From positions 1-64,000 of the forward strand of contig JBMYSZ010000014.1 in the NCBI GenBank assembly GCA_049603835.1: 64,000 nt of DNA, written 5' to 3'. The stretch comes from Mangrovicoccus sp049603835 (GTDB lineage Bacteria; Pseudomonadota; Alphaproteobacteria; Rhodobacterales; Rhodobacteraceae). The position numbers were made by a program, and so were the translations under genes. The notes below the pieces were generated by a model. It saw nothing but the letters and a program-made list of their open reading frames with translations, was not told where the DNA came from and searched no databases. Positions 25,926 through 34,174 of this stretch are shown here, one piece after another (position 1 is the first letter of the stretch; each line of letters opens with the position of its first letter).

Positions 25926-26594
25926 GGCTTCAATCGCTTTGATCCGCTCATGGGTTTTGGGGTGGCTCAAAAGCCAGGCTGGGGCAGAACCGGCCTGCGA
26001 TTTGGTCAGCGCATCCAATTTGCGAAACAGAGATTTCTGCGCCTCTGTTCCAATGCCGGATTTGGTCAGCAGGGCGCTGGCATAGGCATCGGCCTCGAAT
26101 TCATCATCGCGGGACATGCGCGCGGCCAATAGGCTGGTCAGCAGCCCGGCGACCATGGCCCCAAGACCCGGCAAAAACCGGTTGAGAAACACCGCCAAAG
26201 CCGTGCGCAGCGCGTTTTGCCCGGAAAAATCGATCAGACGCCGCCGCGTATGGCCAAGCGCCACATGGCCCAGCTCATGGGCGATCACGCTGGCCAGCTC
26301 TTCGGCGCTGACCTCGCCTTGGCGGAATTTCTGGTAAAAGCCACGGGTGATAAAGATCCGCCCATCCGGCGCGGCCAAGCCATTGACCGGGTCGATCTGA
26401 TAGATGCTGACTTTGACCTTTGGCACATCCAGCGCGCTGGCCAAACGCTGCAAGACCGGGGTCAAGCTGGGATCCAGCAATTCGGTGGATTTCGCGTCCA
26501 GCTCGCGCTTTGTGCGAAAAGCGGAGAAGCCATAAACGGCAATCCCATAAAGAACGGCCAAGAGGATCGGGGTCAGTTTCAGCATGGGCGACAT
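25899..26594 (-). CDS. M48 family metalloprotease
   Basis: A 231-aa membrane-anchored zinc peptidase. An N-terminal membrane helix (about 6-24) precedes the catalytic domain with HELGH at 106-110 and the downstream zinc ligand in DDEFEADAYA near residue 167; a hydrophobic hairpin between them (about 132-156) is HtpX/Oma1-like. It is likely involved in membrane or periplasmic protein quality control. The start at 26594 is chosen at the signal-anchor; the frame is open much further upstream, but that sequence is the antisense of the TRIC gene. Confidence 0.88.
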   Translation of the reverse strand: MSPMLKLTPILLAVLYGIAVYGFSAFRTKRELDAKSTELLDPSLTPVLQRLASALDVPKVKVSIYQIDPVNGLAAPDGRIFITRGFYQKFRQGEVSAEELASVIAHELGHVALGHTRRRLIDFSGQNALRTALAVFLNRFLPGLGAMVAGLLTSLLAARMSRDDEFEADAYASALLTKSGIGTEAQKSLFRKLDALTKSQAGSAPAWLLSHPKTHERIKAIEALEARWSRA

Positions 26595-26681
26595 ATGGGG
26601 GCAGCGGCGGGGTAGGGCAAGATGCTCGACACCGGCAACGCGGCGCGGCAGTCTAGCGCCAAAGCCAGTCGGAGCGCGATC

Positions 26682-27299
26682 ATGCAAAATCTGCCCATTC
26701 CCTTGATCGTCGATCTCACCGGGACATTTGTGTTTGGCCTGAGCGGAGCCATGCTGGCGGTGCGGCGGAAACTGGATATTTTCGGGGTCGTCGTGCTGGC
26801 TTTGGCCACGGCGCTTGCGGGCGGGGCGATCCGCGATGTGCTGTTGGGGGCGCAACCTCCGGCGACATTGCAGGATGGCCGGTTTTTGGCCGCGGCCCTG
26901 GGCTCGGCGCTGGTGGCTTTTCTGGCGCATCCGGTGATCGAGCGGCTCAATCGCCCGGTGATGATCCTTGATGCAATTGGGCTGGGGGTCTTTGCGGTCT
27001 CGGGCTGTAGCAAAGCCCTGGCCTATGATCTGGGCCCCGGCGCGGCGATGCTTTTGGGGGTGATCTCGGGCGTGGGCGGCGGCGCTCTGCGGGATATATT
27101 GGTGGCCGAAACCCCACGGGTGCTGCACGAAGAGCTCTATGCAGTGGCGGCCCTGGTTGGAGCGGGGCTGGTGGCTTTGGGCTCCGTCATGGGATGGCAG
27201 GCGGATCTGATCGCGCTTTCGGCGGTGTCCCTGACTTTCGTCATCCGCGTCCTATCCGTGCGCTTCAATATCAGCGCCCCCCGTGCGCCTTGGTCGTAG
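26682..27299 (+). CDS. TRIC/YadS family cation channel-like protein
   Basis: A 205-aa inner-membrane protein with the two glycine-rich repeats of the UPF0126/TRIC family: GTFVFGLSGAMLAVRRKLDIFGVVVLALATALAGGAIRD in outline in the first half and DAIGLGVFAVSGCSKAL, GVISGVGGGALRDIL in the second. Seven membrane helices are expected. Prokaryotic TRIC relatives conduct monovalent cations. GGAG stands seven bases before the ATG at 26682; an earlier in-frame ATG at 26622 is possible and would add 20 residues. It diverges from the M48 protease gene. Confidence 0.85.
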   Translation: MQNLPIPLIVDLTGTFVFGLSGAMLAVRRKLDIFGVVVLALATALAGGAIRDVLLGAQPPATLQDGRFLAAALGSALVAFLAHPVIERLNRPVMILDAIGLGVFAVSGCSKALAYDLGPGAAMLLGVISGVGGGALRDILVAETPRVLHEELYAVAALVGAGLVALGSVMGWQADLIALSAVSLTFVIRVLSVRFNISAPRAPWS

Positions 27300-27317
27300 A
27301 TGTAGTCCAAAAGCGTT

Positions 27318-27608
27318 TCAGACGCCCGACATCAAAATATCGATTGCGCGAGTGATTTCATCGCCTTGGGTATAGACCGATCCCACACGCGAGAGCGCTT
27401 TTCGGCGTACAGACGCAATTAGCCTCGTCGCAAGAACATAGTCACGCCCATCATACTTAATAGTTGGGTTCAATAACCGTATCGCCGGATAATTTGTTAG
27501 AAGTGGAATGCCAACGACAGCGTAGTCAGGAGGCAATAATTCGCTTTCGACAATGACGAATAACGTGCCATTATACTGTGCAACGTCAAAGCGGCTTAGG
27601 CTTTCCAA
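27318..27608 (-). CDS. ccdB: CcdB-family toxin
   Basis: A 96-aa protein aligned by eye with CcdB over its full length: FDVAQYNG at the start, ESELLPP, VGIPLL, LNPTIKYDGRDYVLATRLIASV, then RAIDILMSGV. F-plasmid CcdB ends in the three residues Trp-Gly-Ile needed for gyrase poisoning; here the end reads Ser-Gly-Val, so Trp is missing and gyrase inhibition may be altered. The frame starts at TTG, which has GGGGAAG seven bases before it and overlaps the ccdA stop by 13 bp. Base composition is clearly lower in GC than neighbours, suggesting acquisition. Confidence 0.8.
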   Translation of the reverse strand: MESLSRFDVAQYNGTLFVIVESELLPPDYAVVGIPLLTNYPAIRLLNPTIKYDGRDYVLATRLIASVRRKALSRVGSVYTQGDEITRAIDILMSGV

Positions 27609-27856
27609 CCGGAATCTTCCCCAATTGCCATTATCTCGGCAAGTGGGTGGCCGTTTTCCTCATGCCATTTTGATTGTGCTGCAAAAGCTTCGGCATTTTC
27701 TTCGAGCCAATTTTGCCGTCGCGCCTCTAAAACGGCGCGTTCCAAAGCTGCATCGGCTATCCCAGAAATATTGAGACCTAGCCGGTTGGCTTCGTCCAAA
27801 TTCGCCGCCGATAGCGAGATAGAGGTATTACGCTTTTCAAGGGGAACCATGGCCAT
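27596..27856 (-). CDS. ccdA: CcdA-family antitoxin
   Basis: An 86-aa protein: an N-terminal ribbon-helix-helix-like part (KRNTSISLSAANLDEANRLGLNIS) for operator binding and a C-terminal toxin-binding part with the family pattern W-x-x-EN followed by GHPLAE. The last ten residues extend beyond the usual ending and overlap the ccdB start. Two ATGs are possible (27856 and 27850); a GAGG lies just upstream of both. It is the first gene of a two-gene antitoxin-toxin operon, autoregulation being the family rule. Confidence 0.8.
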   Translation of the reverse strand: MAMVPLEKRNTSISLSAANLDEANRLGLNISGIADAALERAVLEARRQNWLEENAEAFAAQSKWHEENGHPLAEIMAIGEDSGWKA

Positions 27857-27910
27857 GCATCCTCATGAGTTCGGCTAGTTTATAATGCTTGCCTCATTTA
27901 AGCAAACTTA

Positions 27911-29092
27911 TCAGGTCAGCATCTTCATGCCGCGCTCGATCCCCTCAAGGGTCATGGGCACCATGCGGTCATCGAAAATTTCGCGGATTAGGCCGATGCT
28001 TTGGGTATATTGCCAATGGCGTTCAGGCATCGGGTTGATCCAGAGGTGATCGGGCCATTGATGCTTGGCGCGCTCTAGCCAAACCTGGCCTGCCTCCGGA
28101 TTCCAATGCTCATTGGCGCCGCCGGGGGACAGGATCTCATAAGGCGACATAGAGGCATCGCCCACAAAGATGCATTTATAATCCGCGCCATAAGTATGCA
28201 GCACATCATAAGTGGGGGTCTGCTCGCGCCAACGACGGACATTATCGCGCCACACGCCTTCATAAAGGCAATTATGAAAGTAGTAATATTCCAGATGTTT
28301 GAACTCGGCGCGGGCCGCGGAAAAAAGCTCCTCAACGATTTTGATATAGGGATCCATCGAGCCGCCCACATCGAGAAAGAGCAAAACCTTCACCGCATTT
28401 CGACGCTCGGGCCGGGTCTGCACATCTAGATAGCCATGCTCGGCCGTGGCGCGGATCGTGCCGTCGATATCCAGCTCTTCGGAGGCGCCATCGCGGGCCC
28501 AGCGGCGCAGGCGTTTCAGCGCCACTTTGATATTGCGCGTGCCTAGCTCGATCGTGTCATCAAGATTCTTGAATTCGCGCTTATCCCAGACCTTCACCGC
28601 CCGCTGGTGGCGGCTTTTGTCCTGGCCGATCCGCACCCCTTCCGGGTTATAGCCATAAGCGCCATAGGGCGAGGTGCCCGCCGTGCCGATCCATTTATTG
28701 CCGCCTTGATGCCGCTCTTTTTGCTCTTTGAGCCGTTCTTTGAGCGTCTCCATCAGCTTGTCAAAGCCGCCCATGGCTTCGATTTCGGCCTTTTCCTCTT
28801 CGCTCATAAAGCGTTCGGTCAGCTTTTTCAGCCAATCTTCGGGCAATTCCACAGATTGCAGCATCTCGCCCAGATCCAGCGCCTCGACCCCTTTGAAAGT
28901 CGCGGAAAAGGCGCGGTCAAAGCGGTCAAGATTACGCTCATCTTTGACCATGGCGGTGCGGGCGAGATAATGGAACCCCTCAATGTCATAGGTCACCAAA
29001 TTGGCGCGCAGAGCATCGAGAAAGCTCAGATATTCCCGCAAACTGACCGGCACCCCGGCCTCGCGTAGATTGTCGAAGAATGGTAAAAACAT
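27911..29092 (-). CDS. VWA domain-containing CoxE-like protein
   Basis: A 393-aa cytoplasmic protein of the VWA CoxE-like family. The N-terminal two thirds are helical and charged; the C-terminal von Willebrand A domain contains the metal-site motif LFLDVGGSMDPY, in which the canonical D-x-S-x-S is D-V-G-G-S, and GDASMSPYE later. Such proteins work with MoxR-type AAA+ ATPases to remodel or insert cofactors into partner proteins. The matching MoxR gene lies 2.2 kb upstream on the same strand. The partner complex is not in the window. Confidence 0.86.
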   Translation of the reverse strand: MFLPFFDNLREAGVPVSLREYLSFLDALRANLVTYDIEGFHYLARTAMVKDERNLDRFDRAFSATFKGVEALDLGEMLQSVELPEDWLKKLTERFMSEEEKAEIEAMGGFDKLMETLKERLKEQKERHQGGNKWIGTAGTSPYGAYGYNPEGVRIGQDKSRHQRAVKVWDKREFKNLDDTIELGTRNIKVALKRLRRWARDGASEELDIDGTIRATAEHGYLDVQTRPERRNAVKVLLFLDVGGSMDPYIKIVEELFSAARAEFKHLEYYYFHNCLYEGVWRDNVRRWREQTPTYDVLHTYGADYKCIFVGDASMSPYEILSPGGANEHWNPEAGQVWLERAKHQWPDHLWINPMPERHWQYTQSIGLIREIFDDRMVPMTLEGIERGMKMLT

Positions 29093-29140
29093 GCGGCCAG
29101 ACTAACGCTGCGGCGCGGCTTTGCCCAGAGCGCTCGCGCC

Positions 29141-29305
29141 TTAGACGCTGCGCCCAAGGATAACCGTGACAAACAGCCCTAAAACTGCGCAGGCAATGGC
29201 GAAAGAGGCAGCATATTGCGCGATATCCCAGCGATTGCCGCCATTTTTCTTAGCTTTGAAGCCGCCATAGGCTGCGCCGAGCAGAGCGAATAGGATGATG
29301 ATCAC
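29141..29305 (-). CDS. 54-aa membrane microprotein
   Basis: A 54-aa protein not obvious by length: it starts at a GTG whose last two bases overlap the stop of the DUF2927 gene (GTGA) and ends at 29141. It has two hydrophobic segments (IIILFALLGAAYGG and FAIACAVLGLFVTVIL) around a basic, glycine/asparagine-rich loop KAKKNGGNRWD. Similar short proteins in Rhodobacterales are often mislabelled apolipoprotein acyltransferase; they are far too short for that enzyme. Tight coupling to the lipoprotein gene suggests a joint envelope role. Confidence 0.68.
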   Translation of the reverse strand: MIIILFALLGAAYGGFKAKKNGGNRWDIAQYAASFAIACAVLGLFVTVILGRSV

Positions 29306-30681
29306 GGGGCACCTCTTTTGGCCTGTTCAGCGATGCGGGTTGCCGCGCTGACAATTTCCTGAGGCGTCTTATAGGCGTATTGCGCCCAAGCCAAGCCAGC
29401 AAGCCCCGCTTTGACGGAGGCGTTCCGCTGGCCAAGCCCGTTCAGCGCCTCGCTCTTTTGGAAATAGAGGGTGGTGAGCAGCTGGGCATCCTCGCCTTTC
29501 AGCGCTGCGGGCAGATGTCTTTCTGCTAGCTGGGCCGCGCCGGCATAATCGCCTTTGATCAAGGCATAGCTGGCCAGAGCCGCGCCGGCCCGCATTTGCG
29601 CCATATCCCCATTGGGCCGCTGGGCAAAGATCCGCGCTGCATTTGCATAGGCGGCTTCGGCATCCGCATCCGAGCTAGGGGCAAGCGCATCGCCCAGGCT
29701 CAGCCAGGATAGGCCCAGCCGGGTATCGCTCCACCCGGCTTTGGCGGCCAGGCTCACCGCATATTCTCCGGCGCGCAGACGCATCAGCAGGTCTTGGGAG
29801 CTCCGAGAGCGGTGATAGGCTTCGCGCCAGGCGAGGCTGGTTGCGGCCAAGGGCGCGGCTGGGATTTTGCGACCGGCTGGGTTCAGGCGATCCAAGATCT
29901 CGGGCAGATGCGCTGCGACTTCGGGCCGGGTCATGCCAGAGTGCAAGGCCGGATCGTAAATCGCGCGCAAGGCCAGCATATCGAAACTGGTCAGCACATT
30001 ATGCATGCCGTCATCATTGAACACCGAGTCCTCAAGCCGGAACAGATCATTGATCGGCCCCAATGACTGCGCTAGTTCCTCATGAAGACAATTGCGGATC
30101 CGCTGGCGGCTGGTGTCAGAGGGTAGGAAAATCGTCGCCTTTTCGCGGGTGGTCAGCCGCGACCACAGAAATTGCGACCGCCGGGTATTGGCCGCAAAAC
30201 TGTTAAAGCTAATCGCCGTGGGCAGAACGAAACAGCCCGCTCCTGGCACGATCTTTTGCAGATCCTTTTGGCGGATCGCCTCTATGGTGAGACTAGGATT
30301 TTCGCCCGCACCCACCCGCTGGATATCTAGCCCCGCCTCGCGTTTGAGACGTTGCAAAAGACGGTCCAGCTCTTGGGTCAGATCCGGGGTGACTTGGCCG
30401 ATCACCGCAAGGGTCAGGGGCGACTCAAAACGGGTAAGAACCGGCAGATCCTGATCGCGTTCGGTGCGAAAGGTCAGATCCAATATATCGCGCGCCATAT
30501 CGCTATTGGCCCGGTTCAGGGGCAGGGGGCGCGGCGCCCCAAAGCTTGGCATTGGTGGCAAGGCCATGGTGTTTTGCGTCACCAAAACCGCAGGGGGATC
30601 ACTGGCCGGAGATTGCGCCAAAGGCGCAGAGCAAGCGGCGCAGAGGCTGGCCGCGAGAGCGAGAACCAGCCTTGGTTTCAT
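29302..30681 (-). CDS. DUF2927 putative lipoprotein
   Basis: A 459-aa exported protein. The N-terminus is a signal peptide with a lipobox-like end (LCAAC, the cysteine at about residue 17). The central region (about 55-260) is DUF2927, with ending motif NCLHEELAQSLGPINDLFRLEDSVFNDDG in outline: a HEE-like element that resembles a metallopeptidase zinc site. The C-terminal 200 residues look like helical repeats. Its start overlaps the GNAT gene stop (ATGA), and its stop overlaps the microprotein start, making a tightly coupled three-gene set. Function is unknown. Confidence 0.8.
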   Translation of the reverse strand: MKPRLVLALAASLCAACSAPLAQSPASDPPAVLVTQNTMALPPMPSFGAPRPLPLNRANSDMARDILDLTFRTERDQDLPVLTRFESPLTLAVIGQVTPDLTQELDRLLQRLKREAGLDIQRVGAGENPSLTIEAIRQKDLQKIVPGAGCFVLPTAISFNSFAANTRRSQFLWSRLTTREKATIFLPSDTSRQRIRNCLHEELAQSLGPINDLFRLEDSVFNDDGMHNVLTSFDMLALRAIYDPALHSGMTRPEVAAHLPEILDRLNPAGRKIPAAPLAATSLAWREAYHRSRSSQDLLMRLRAGEYAVSLAAKAGWSDTRLGLSWLSLGDALAPSSDADAEAAYANAARIFAQRPNGDMAQMRAGAALASYALIKGDYAGAAQLAERHLPAALKGEDAQLLTTLYFQKSEALNGLGQRNASVKAGLAGLAWAQYAYKTPQEIVSAATRIAEQAKRGAP

Positions 30682-31124
30682 TTTGCGGCCCGGCTGTATT
30701 TTATGAATGGCGTCACTCCTGCGACCTGATCATATAAGGCGCGGGCGGTGGTGTTGAAATCCTGGGTCAGCCAATAGACATCCGCTGCCCCCGCCGCGTC
30801 AGCACGGTCATAAACCGCCTCGATTAACGCGCGCCCAACGCCTTTGCCGCGACTATGCGGTTGGGCGAAAAGATCTTGTAGATAGCAGACATCCGCCGCA
30901 TGCCAGTTATGGGCGTGGAAGATGAAATGCACCAAACCCACCGCTTCGCCATCCAGCTCCGCCAGAATGCCATGCTGTGGCCGATCCGGATCCAGGAGTC
31001 GCGCAAAGGTCAGGTCATAGATTTCCGGCGGGCGGGTCGCGCCGTAAAATTCCAGATAGGCGCCCCAAAGCTTGCCCCAGGATTGGCGATCATCAGAGGT
31101 TAGGGGGCGCAAGGTCACAGGCAT
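30678..31124 (-). CDS. GNAT family N-acetyltransferase
   Basis: A 148-aa acetyl-CoA-dependent acetyltransferase. The GNAT motif A is clear: VCYLQDLFAQPHSRGKGVGRALIEAVYD, with the Q/R-x-x-G-x-G/A pyrophosphate loop RGKGVG at about 93-98. The early part LRPLTSDDRQSW and late LYDQVAG are also typical. The substrate is unknown. It is the first gene of the GNAT, DUF2927, microprotein set and overlaps the next gene by four bases. Confidence 0.85.
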   Translation of the reverse strand: MPVTLRPLTSDDRQSWGKLWGAYLEFYGATRPPEIYDLTFARLLDPDRPQHGILAELDGEAVGLVHFIFHAHNWHAADVCYLQDLFAQPHSRGKGVGRALIEAVYDRADAAGAADVYWLTQDFNTTARALYDQVAGVTPFIKYSRAAK

Positions 31125-31245
31125 GGGGCAAATCCAGAACTATCAGAGTCCCTAGGGATTTAGTCCGAACCGGTCCTTTTGGCAAAGATCAGGCGGCAGA
31201 AATTTTGAGAATTGGCCATGCACAGCCCCATTCCCCAAAGTAAAA

Positions 31246-31266
31246 CCCGGCCAAGATCCGGCCGGG
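31246..31266 (-). terminator. Intrinsic terminator of the MoxR gene
   Basis: On the minus strand CCCGGCC and GGCCGGG form a perfect 7-bp stem followed by TTTTA, about 55 bp after the MoxR stop. It separates moxR transcription from the GNAT gene downstream. Confidence 0.7.
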
Positions 31267-31319
31267 CCTGCAAAGCCAAGGGGGTGGCTCGGCTTTCGCC
31301 AAGCTGCGACAGCTAGGCC

Positions 31320-32159
31320 TTAGCCACCGCGCCGCGCCATAAAGGCCAGTCTTTCGAAGAGATGCACATCTTGTTCATTCTTCAAAAGCGCCCCATGCAA
31401 TTTCGGCAGAGCGTTTTTGCTGTCACGCTTTAGATCCTCGGCATCCAGATCCTCGGCCAGCAAAAGCTTCAGCCAATCCAGCACCTCAGAGGTCGAAGGT
31501 TTCTTCTTCAATCCGCCCTGTTCGCGGATCTCGTAGAATTGCGAAAGCGCTTCGGTCAGCAGAGCGCCCTTGATTCCTGGATGATGTACTTCCACAATTT
31601 TGCGCATAGTTTCAGCATCGGGAAACTTGATATAGTGAAAAAAGCAGCGCCGAAGAAATGCGTCTGGTAACTCTTTTTCATTGTTTGAAGTAATTATCAC
31701 AACTGGCCGGTGCTGCGCGCGCACAAATTCGCCGGTTTCATAGACGAAGAATTCCATCCGATCGAGCTCTTGTAAAAGGTCGTTGGGGAACTCGATATCC
31801 GCCTTGTCAATCTCATCAATCAGCAGCACGGTCTTGCGGTCTGCCTCAAAGGCCTGCCATAGCTTGCCCTTCTTGATATAGTTCTTGACGTCACGGACGC
31901 GTTCATCGCCCAATTGACTATCTCTCAACCGGCTTACTGCATCATATTCATACAAACCTTGCTGGGCTTTGGTGGTGGATTTGATGTTCCACTCGATCAT
32001 TTCTAGCCCCAAAGAGCTGGAAACTTGCCGCGCCAATTCGGTTTTGCCAGTGCCCGGTTCGCCCTTGACCAAAAGCGGACGCTCTAGGGTCACGGCGGCA
32101 TTTACCGCGACTGTCAAATCGTCGGTCGCTACATATGAGTCGGTCCCTTCAAAACGCAT
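31320..32159 (-). CDS. MoxR-family AAA+ ATPase
   Basis: A 279-aa AAA+ chaperone-like ATPase. Walker A is GEPGTGKT (37-44), Walker B is VLLIDEIDKAD (near 112), sensor 1 is VIITSNNEKELPDAFLRRC and the C-terminal lid follows. MoxR proteins partner VWA proteins in assembling metal cofactors or remodelling complexes; the VWA CoxE-like gene lies 2.2 kb further along the same strand. The start at 32159 follows AAGGGGTGAGCG. A hairpin terminator follows. Confidence 0.92.
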   Translation of the reverse strand: MRFEGTDSYVATDDLTVAVNAAVTLERPLLVKGEPGTGKTELARQVSSSLGLEMIEWNIKSTTKAQQGLYEYDAVSRLRDSQLGDERVRDVKNYIKKGKLWQAFEADRKTVLLIDEIDKADIEFPNDLLQELDRMEFFVYETGEFVRAQHRPVVIITSNNEKELPDAFLRRCFFHYIKFPDAETMRKIVEVHHPGIKGALLTEALSQFYEIREQGGLKKKPSTSEVLDWLKLLLAEDLDAEDLKRDSKNALPKLHGALLKNEQDVHLFERLAFMARRGG

Positions 32160-32337
32160 CGCTCACCCCTTATTCTGCTCTGCAGCAAGAGCTTAGCATG
32201 CGCATCGCCAGTGTCGAGCAATCACTCTTTCAGCGTGACATTATAGATTTGTTGAGGTATTGCCCGCCGCGGGGAGGTTCCGGATGTCTGATTACGTCCA
32301 TGATGGCTCGGCGTCCGGGCATAGTATGGGAGCAGAG

Positions 32338-32760
32338 ATGAAAGCCGAAGTCTTTCTACCTGATGATTACCGTCCAGCGGAAGACGAGCCGTTCATGAAC
32401 GACCGTCAGCTGGAATATTTCCGTCGCAAGCTTTTGGCGTGGAAGAATGATCTTCTGCAAGATAGCCGTGACACAATCGAGGGCCTTCAGGATAGTTCGC
32501 GGAATATTCCCGACATTGCTGATCGGGCCTCGGAAGAAACGGATCGCGCCTTAGAGCTTAGAACCCGTGATCGTCAGCGCAAGCTGGTGTCCAAAATTGA
32601 TGCGGCGCTGCGCCGGATCGATGCGGGGGAATATGGCTATTGCGATGATACGGGCGAGCCGATTTCCTTGCGCCGTTTGGATGCGCGTCCGATTGCGACG
32701 CTTAGCCTTGAGGCTCAGGAACGGCATGAACGCCGGGAGCGTGTGCATCGCGACGAGTGA
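32338..32760 (+). CDS. dksA: RNA polymerase-binding transcription factor DksA (cysteine-poor)
   Basis: A 140-aa DksA homologue that enters the RNA polymerase secondary channel and works with ppGpp. The coiled coil (about 22-95) carries the tip motif DIADRAS (59-65), equivalent to the acidic D-x-x-D-R-A tip of E. coli DksA. The globular domain normally has four zinc cysteines; here only Cys102 is left, the others being replaced (Thr105 after CDD, and ATLSLEAQ). This is known of some alphaproteobacterial DksA proteins and suggests zinc-independent folding. The ATG at 32338 follows GGGAGCAG. Confidence 0.92.
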   Translation: MKAEVFLPDDYRPAEDEPFMNDRQLEYFRRKLLAWKNDLLQDSRDTIEGLQDSSRNIPDIADRASEETDRALELRTRDRQRKLVSKIDAALRRIDAGEYGYCDDTGEPISLRRLDARPIATLSLEAQERHERRERVHRDE

Positions 32761-32830
32761 TGCGCGCGTGCTGCAAAAGACTGCGACAGGCTCGGCGCTG
32801 CGCCGGGCTTGTGATTTAGGGATTTGAGCC

Positions 32831-33964
32831 ATGAGGGCAGTCAGCCAGGCCGCAATTATCGGCGGTGGGATCGGCGGCTTGACCGCTGGGATTGCCCTAG
32901 CGCAGCGCGGGATTGACGCGCAGATATTCGAACAAGCGGGCCAGATCACCGAAGTCGGTGCGGGTTTGCAGATCTCTCCTAACGGGATGGCGGTGCTAGA
33001 GGCTTTGGGCCTGGGGCCAGATATGGCGCGGATTGGTGTGCCGATTGCTGGGGTCGAGATGCGCGATATGGCCAGCGGGCGGCTTTTGACCCGTCTGGAT
33101 ATCCGCCGCGCCAATTTCGGTCGCCCTTGGTATGGGGTGCATCGAGCGGATCTGATCAATGTCTTGGCAGCGGCTGTGCAGCGGGCGGGGCTGCAGATCT
33201 CTTTGGGGCAGACCAAGCTGGCAAGCGATTTAGACGCGCCTTTGGTGGTTGCGGCTGATGGGGTGAAATCCGCGACCCGCAGCTTGATCACCGGCGATGG
33301 CAGCCCAGAATTCACCCAGCAAACGGCCTGGCGGGCCTTGACCCCTGGTCCGGGCTTTGTGCCGCCGGGCGGGGCTTGGGTGCAGCTTTATTTGGGCGAA
33401 GGGCAGCATTTGGTGGCCTATCCCCTTCGCGGCGGGTCGGTGATGAATATCGTGGCGGTTCAAGAGCGCGAAGCCTGGGTCGAGGAAAGCTGGCATAGCC
33501 CGGATGACCCAGTGACCGTGCAAGAGGCCTTTTCGGGCGCTTGTTTCGAGCTGCACCGCCTGCTGGCGGATCTGACCGATGTGCATCGCTGGGGGCTGTT
33601 CAAGCGGCCAGTGGCGCAAAGTTGGGTCAAGGGGAATATAGCTCTGCTTGGCGATGCGGCCCATCCGACTTTGCCCTTTTTGGCGCAAGGGGCGGTGATG
33701 GCGATTGAGGATGCCTGGGTTTTGGCCGCGAGCCTCGCGGAACAATCCAGCCTTGGCGCGGCGCTTACCCGCTATCAAGAGCTGCGCCGCCCGCGCTGCG
33801 AAAGGATCGTCGCGGGGGCAGACCGTAATGCCCGCATTTATCATCTGCGAGGCGGGCTGGCACGCGGAGCGCTTCATCTGGGATTGCGTCTGGGCGATGG
33901 CCTAGCCCCCGGTGCGGCTTTGCGGCAATTCGATTGGCTTTATCGCCATGATGTGACGGGCTAA
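32831..33964 (+). CDS. FAD-dependent aromatic monooxygenase (salicylate-hydroxylase-like)
   Basis: A 377-aa flavoprotein hydroxylase. The N-terminal Rossmann motif is IIGGGIGGLTAGIALAQRG (9-27), the DG motif is LVVAADGVKSATR (about 140-152), and the GD motif NIALLGDAAHPTLPFLAQGAVMAIEDA lies near 270-296; the order and spacing match class A flavin monooxygenases such as salicylate or 3-hydroxybenzoate hydroxylase and UbiH-type enzymes. No neighbouring aromatic degradation genes are present, so the substrate is unknown. It is 70 bp after dksA in the same direction. Confidence 0.88.
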   Translation: MRAVSQAAIIGGGIGGLTAGIALAQRGIDAQIFEQAGQITEVGAGLQISPNGMAVLEALGLGPDMARIGVPIAGVEMRDMASGRLLTRLDIRRANFGRPWYGVHRADLINVLAAAVQRAGLQISLGQTKLASDLDAPLVVAADGVKSATRSLITGDGSPEFTQQTAWRALTPGPGFVPPGGAWVQLYLGEGQHLVAYPLRGGSVMNIVAVQEREAWVEESWHSPDDPVTVQEAFSGACFELHRLLADLTDVHRWGLFKRPVAQSWVKGNIALLGDAAHPTLPFLAQGAVMAIEDAWVLAASLAEQSSLGAALTRYQELRRPRCERIVAGADRNARIYHLRGGLARGALHLGLRLGDGLAPGAALRQFDWLYRHDVTG

Positions 33965-34174
33965 ATTTTTGTGATGTAGGGGTTTCTAACCTTGTTGACA
34001 CTATTACCAAATCTTGGTCAAGAATCTGTAATATATAGAAATTAAAGAAAATAAGGTGGAATCTGCAGCCGTGAGAGTATTGTAAGATACATCTAAATTT
34101 TAAAATCCACTATTGCTTCTGTGTGGGAGTCGAATTGATCTATTAAGTAATTTAATGTGTAAATGGAATTGCCA

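Noticed and set aside
26595..27128. N-terminal extension of the M48 protease up to 27128
   Set aside because: The added sequence is antisense to the TRIC-like gene; the natural N-terminus is the membrane anchor at 26594.
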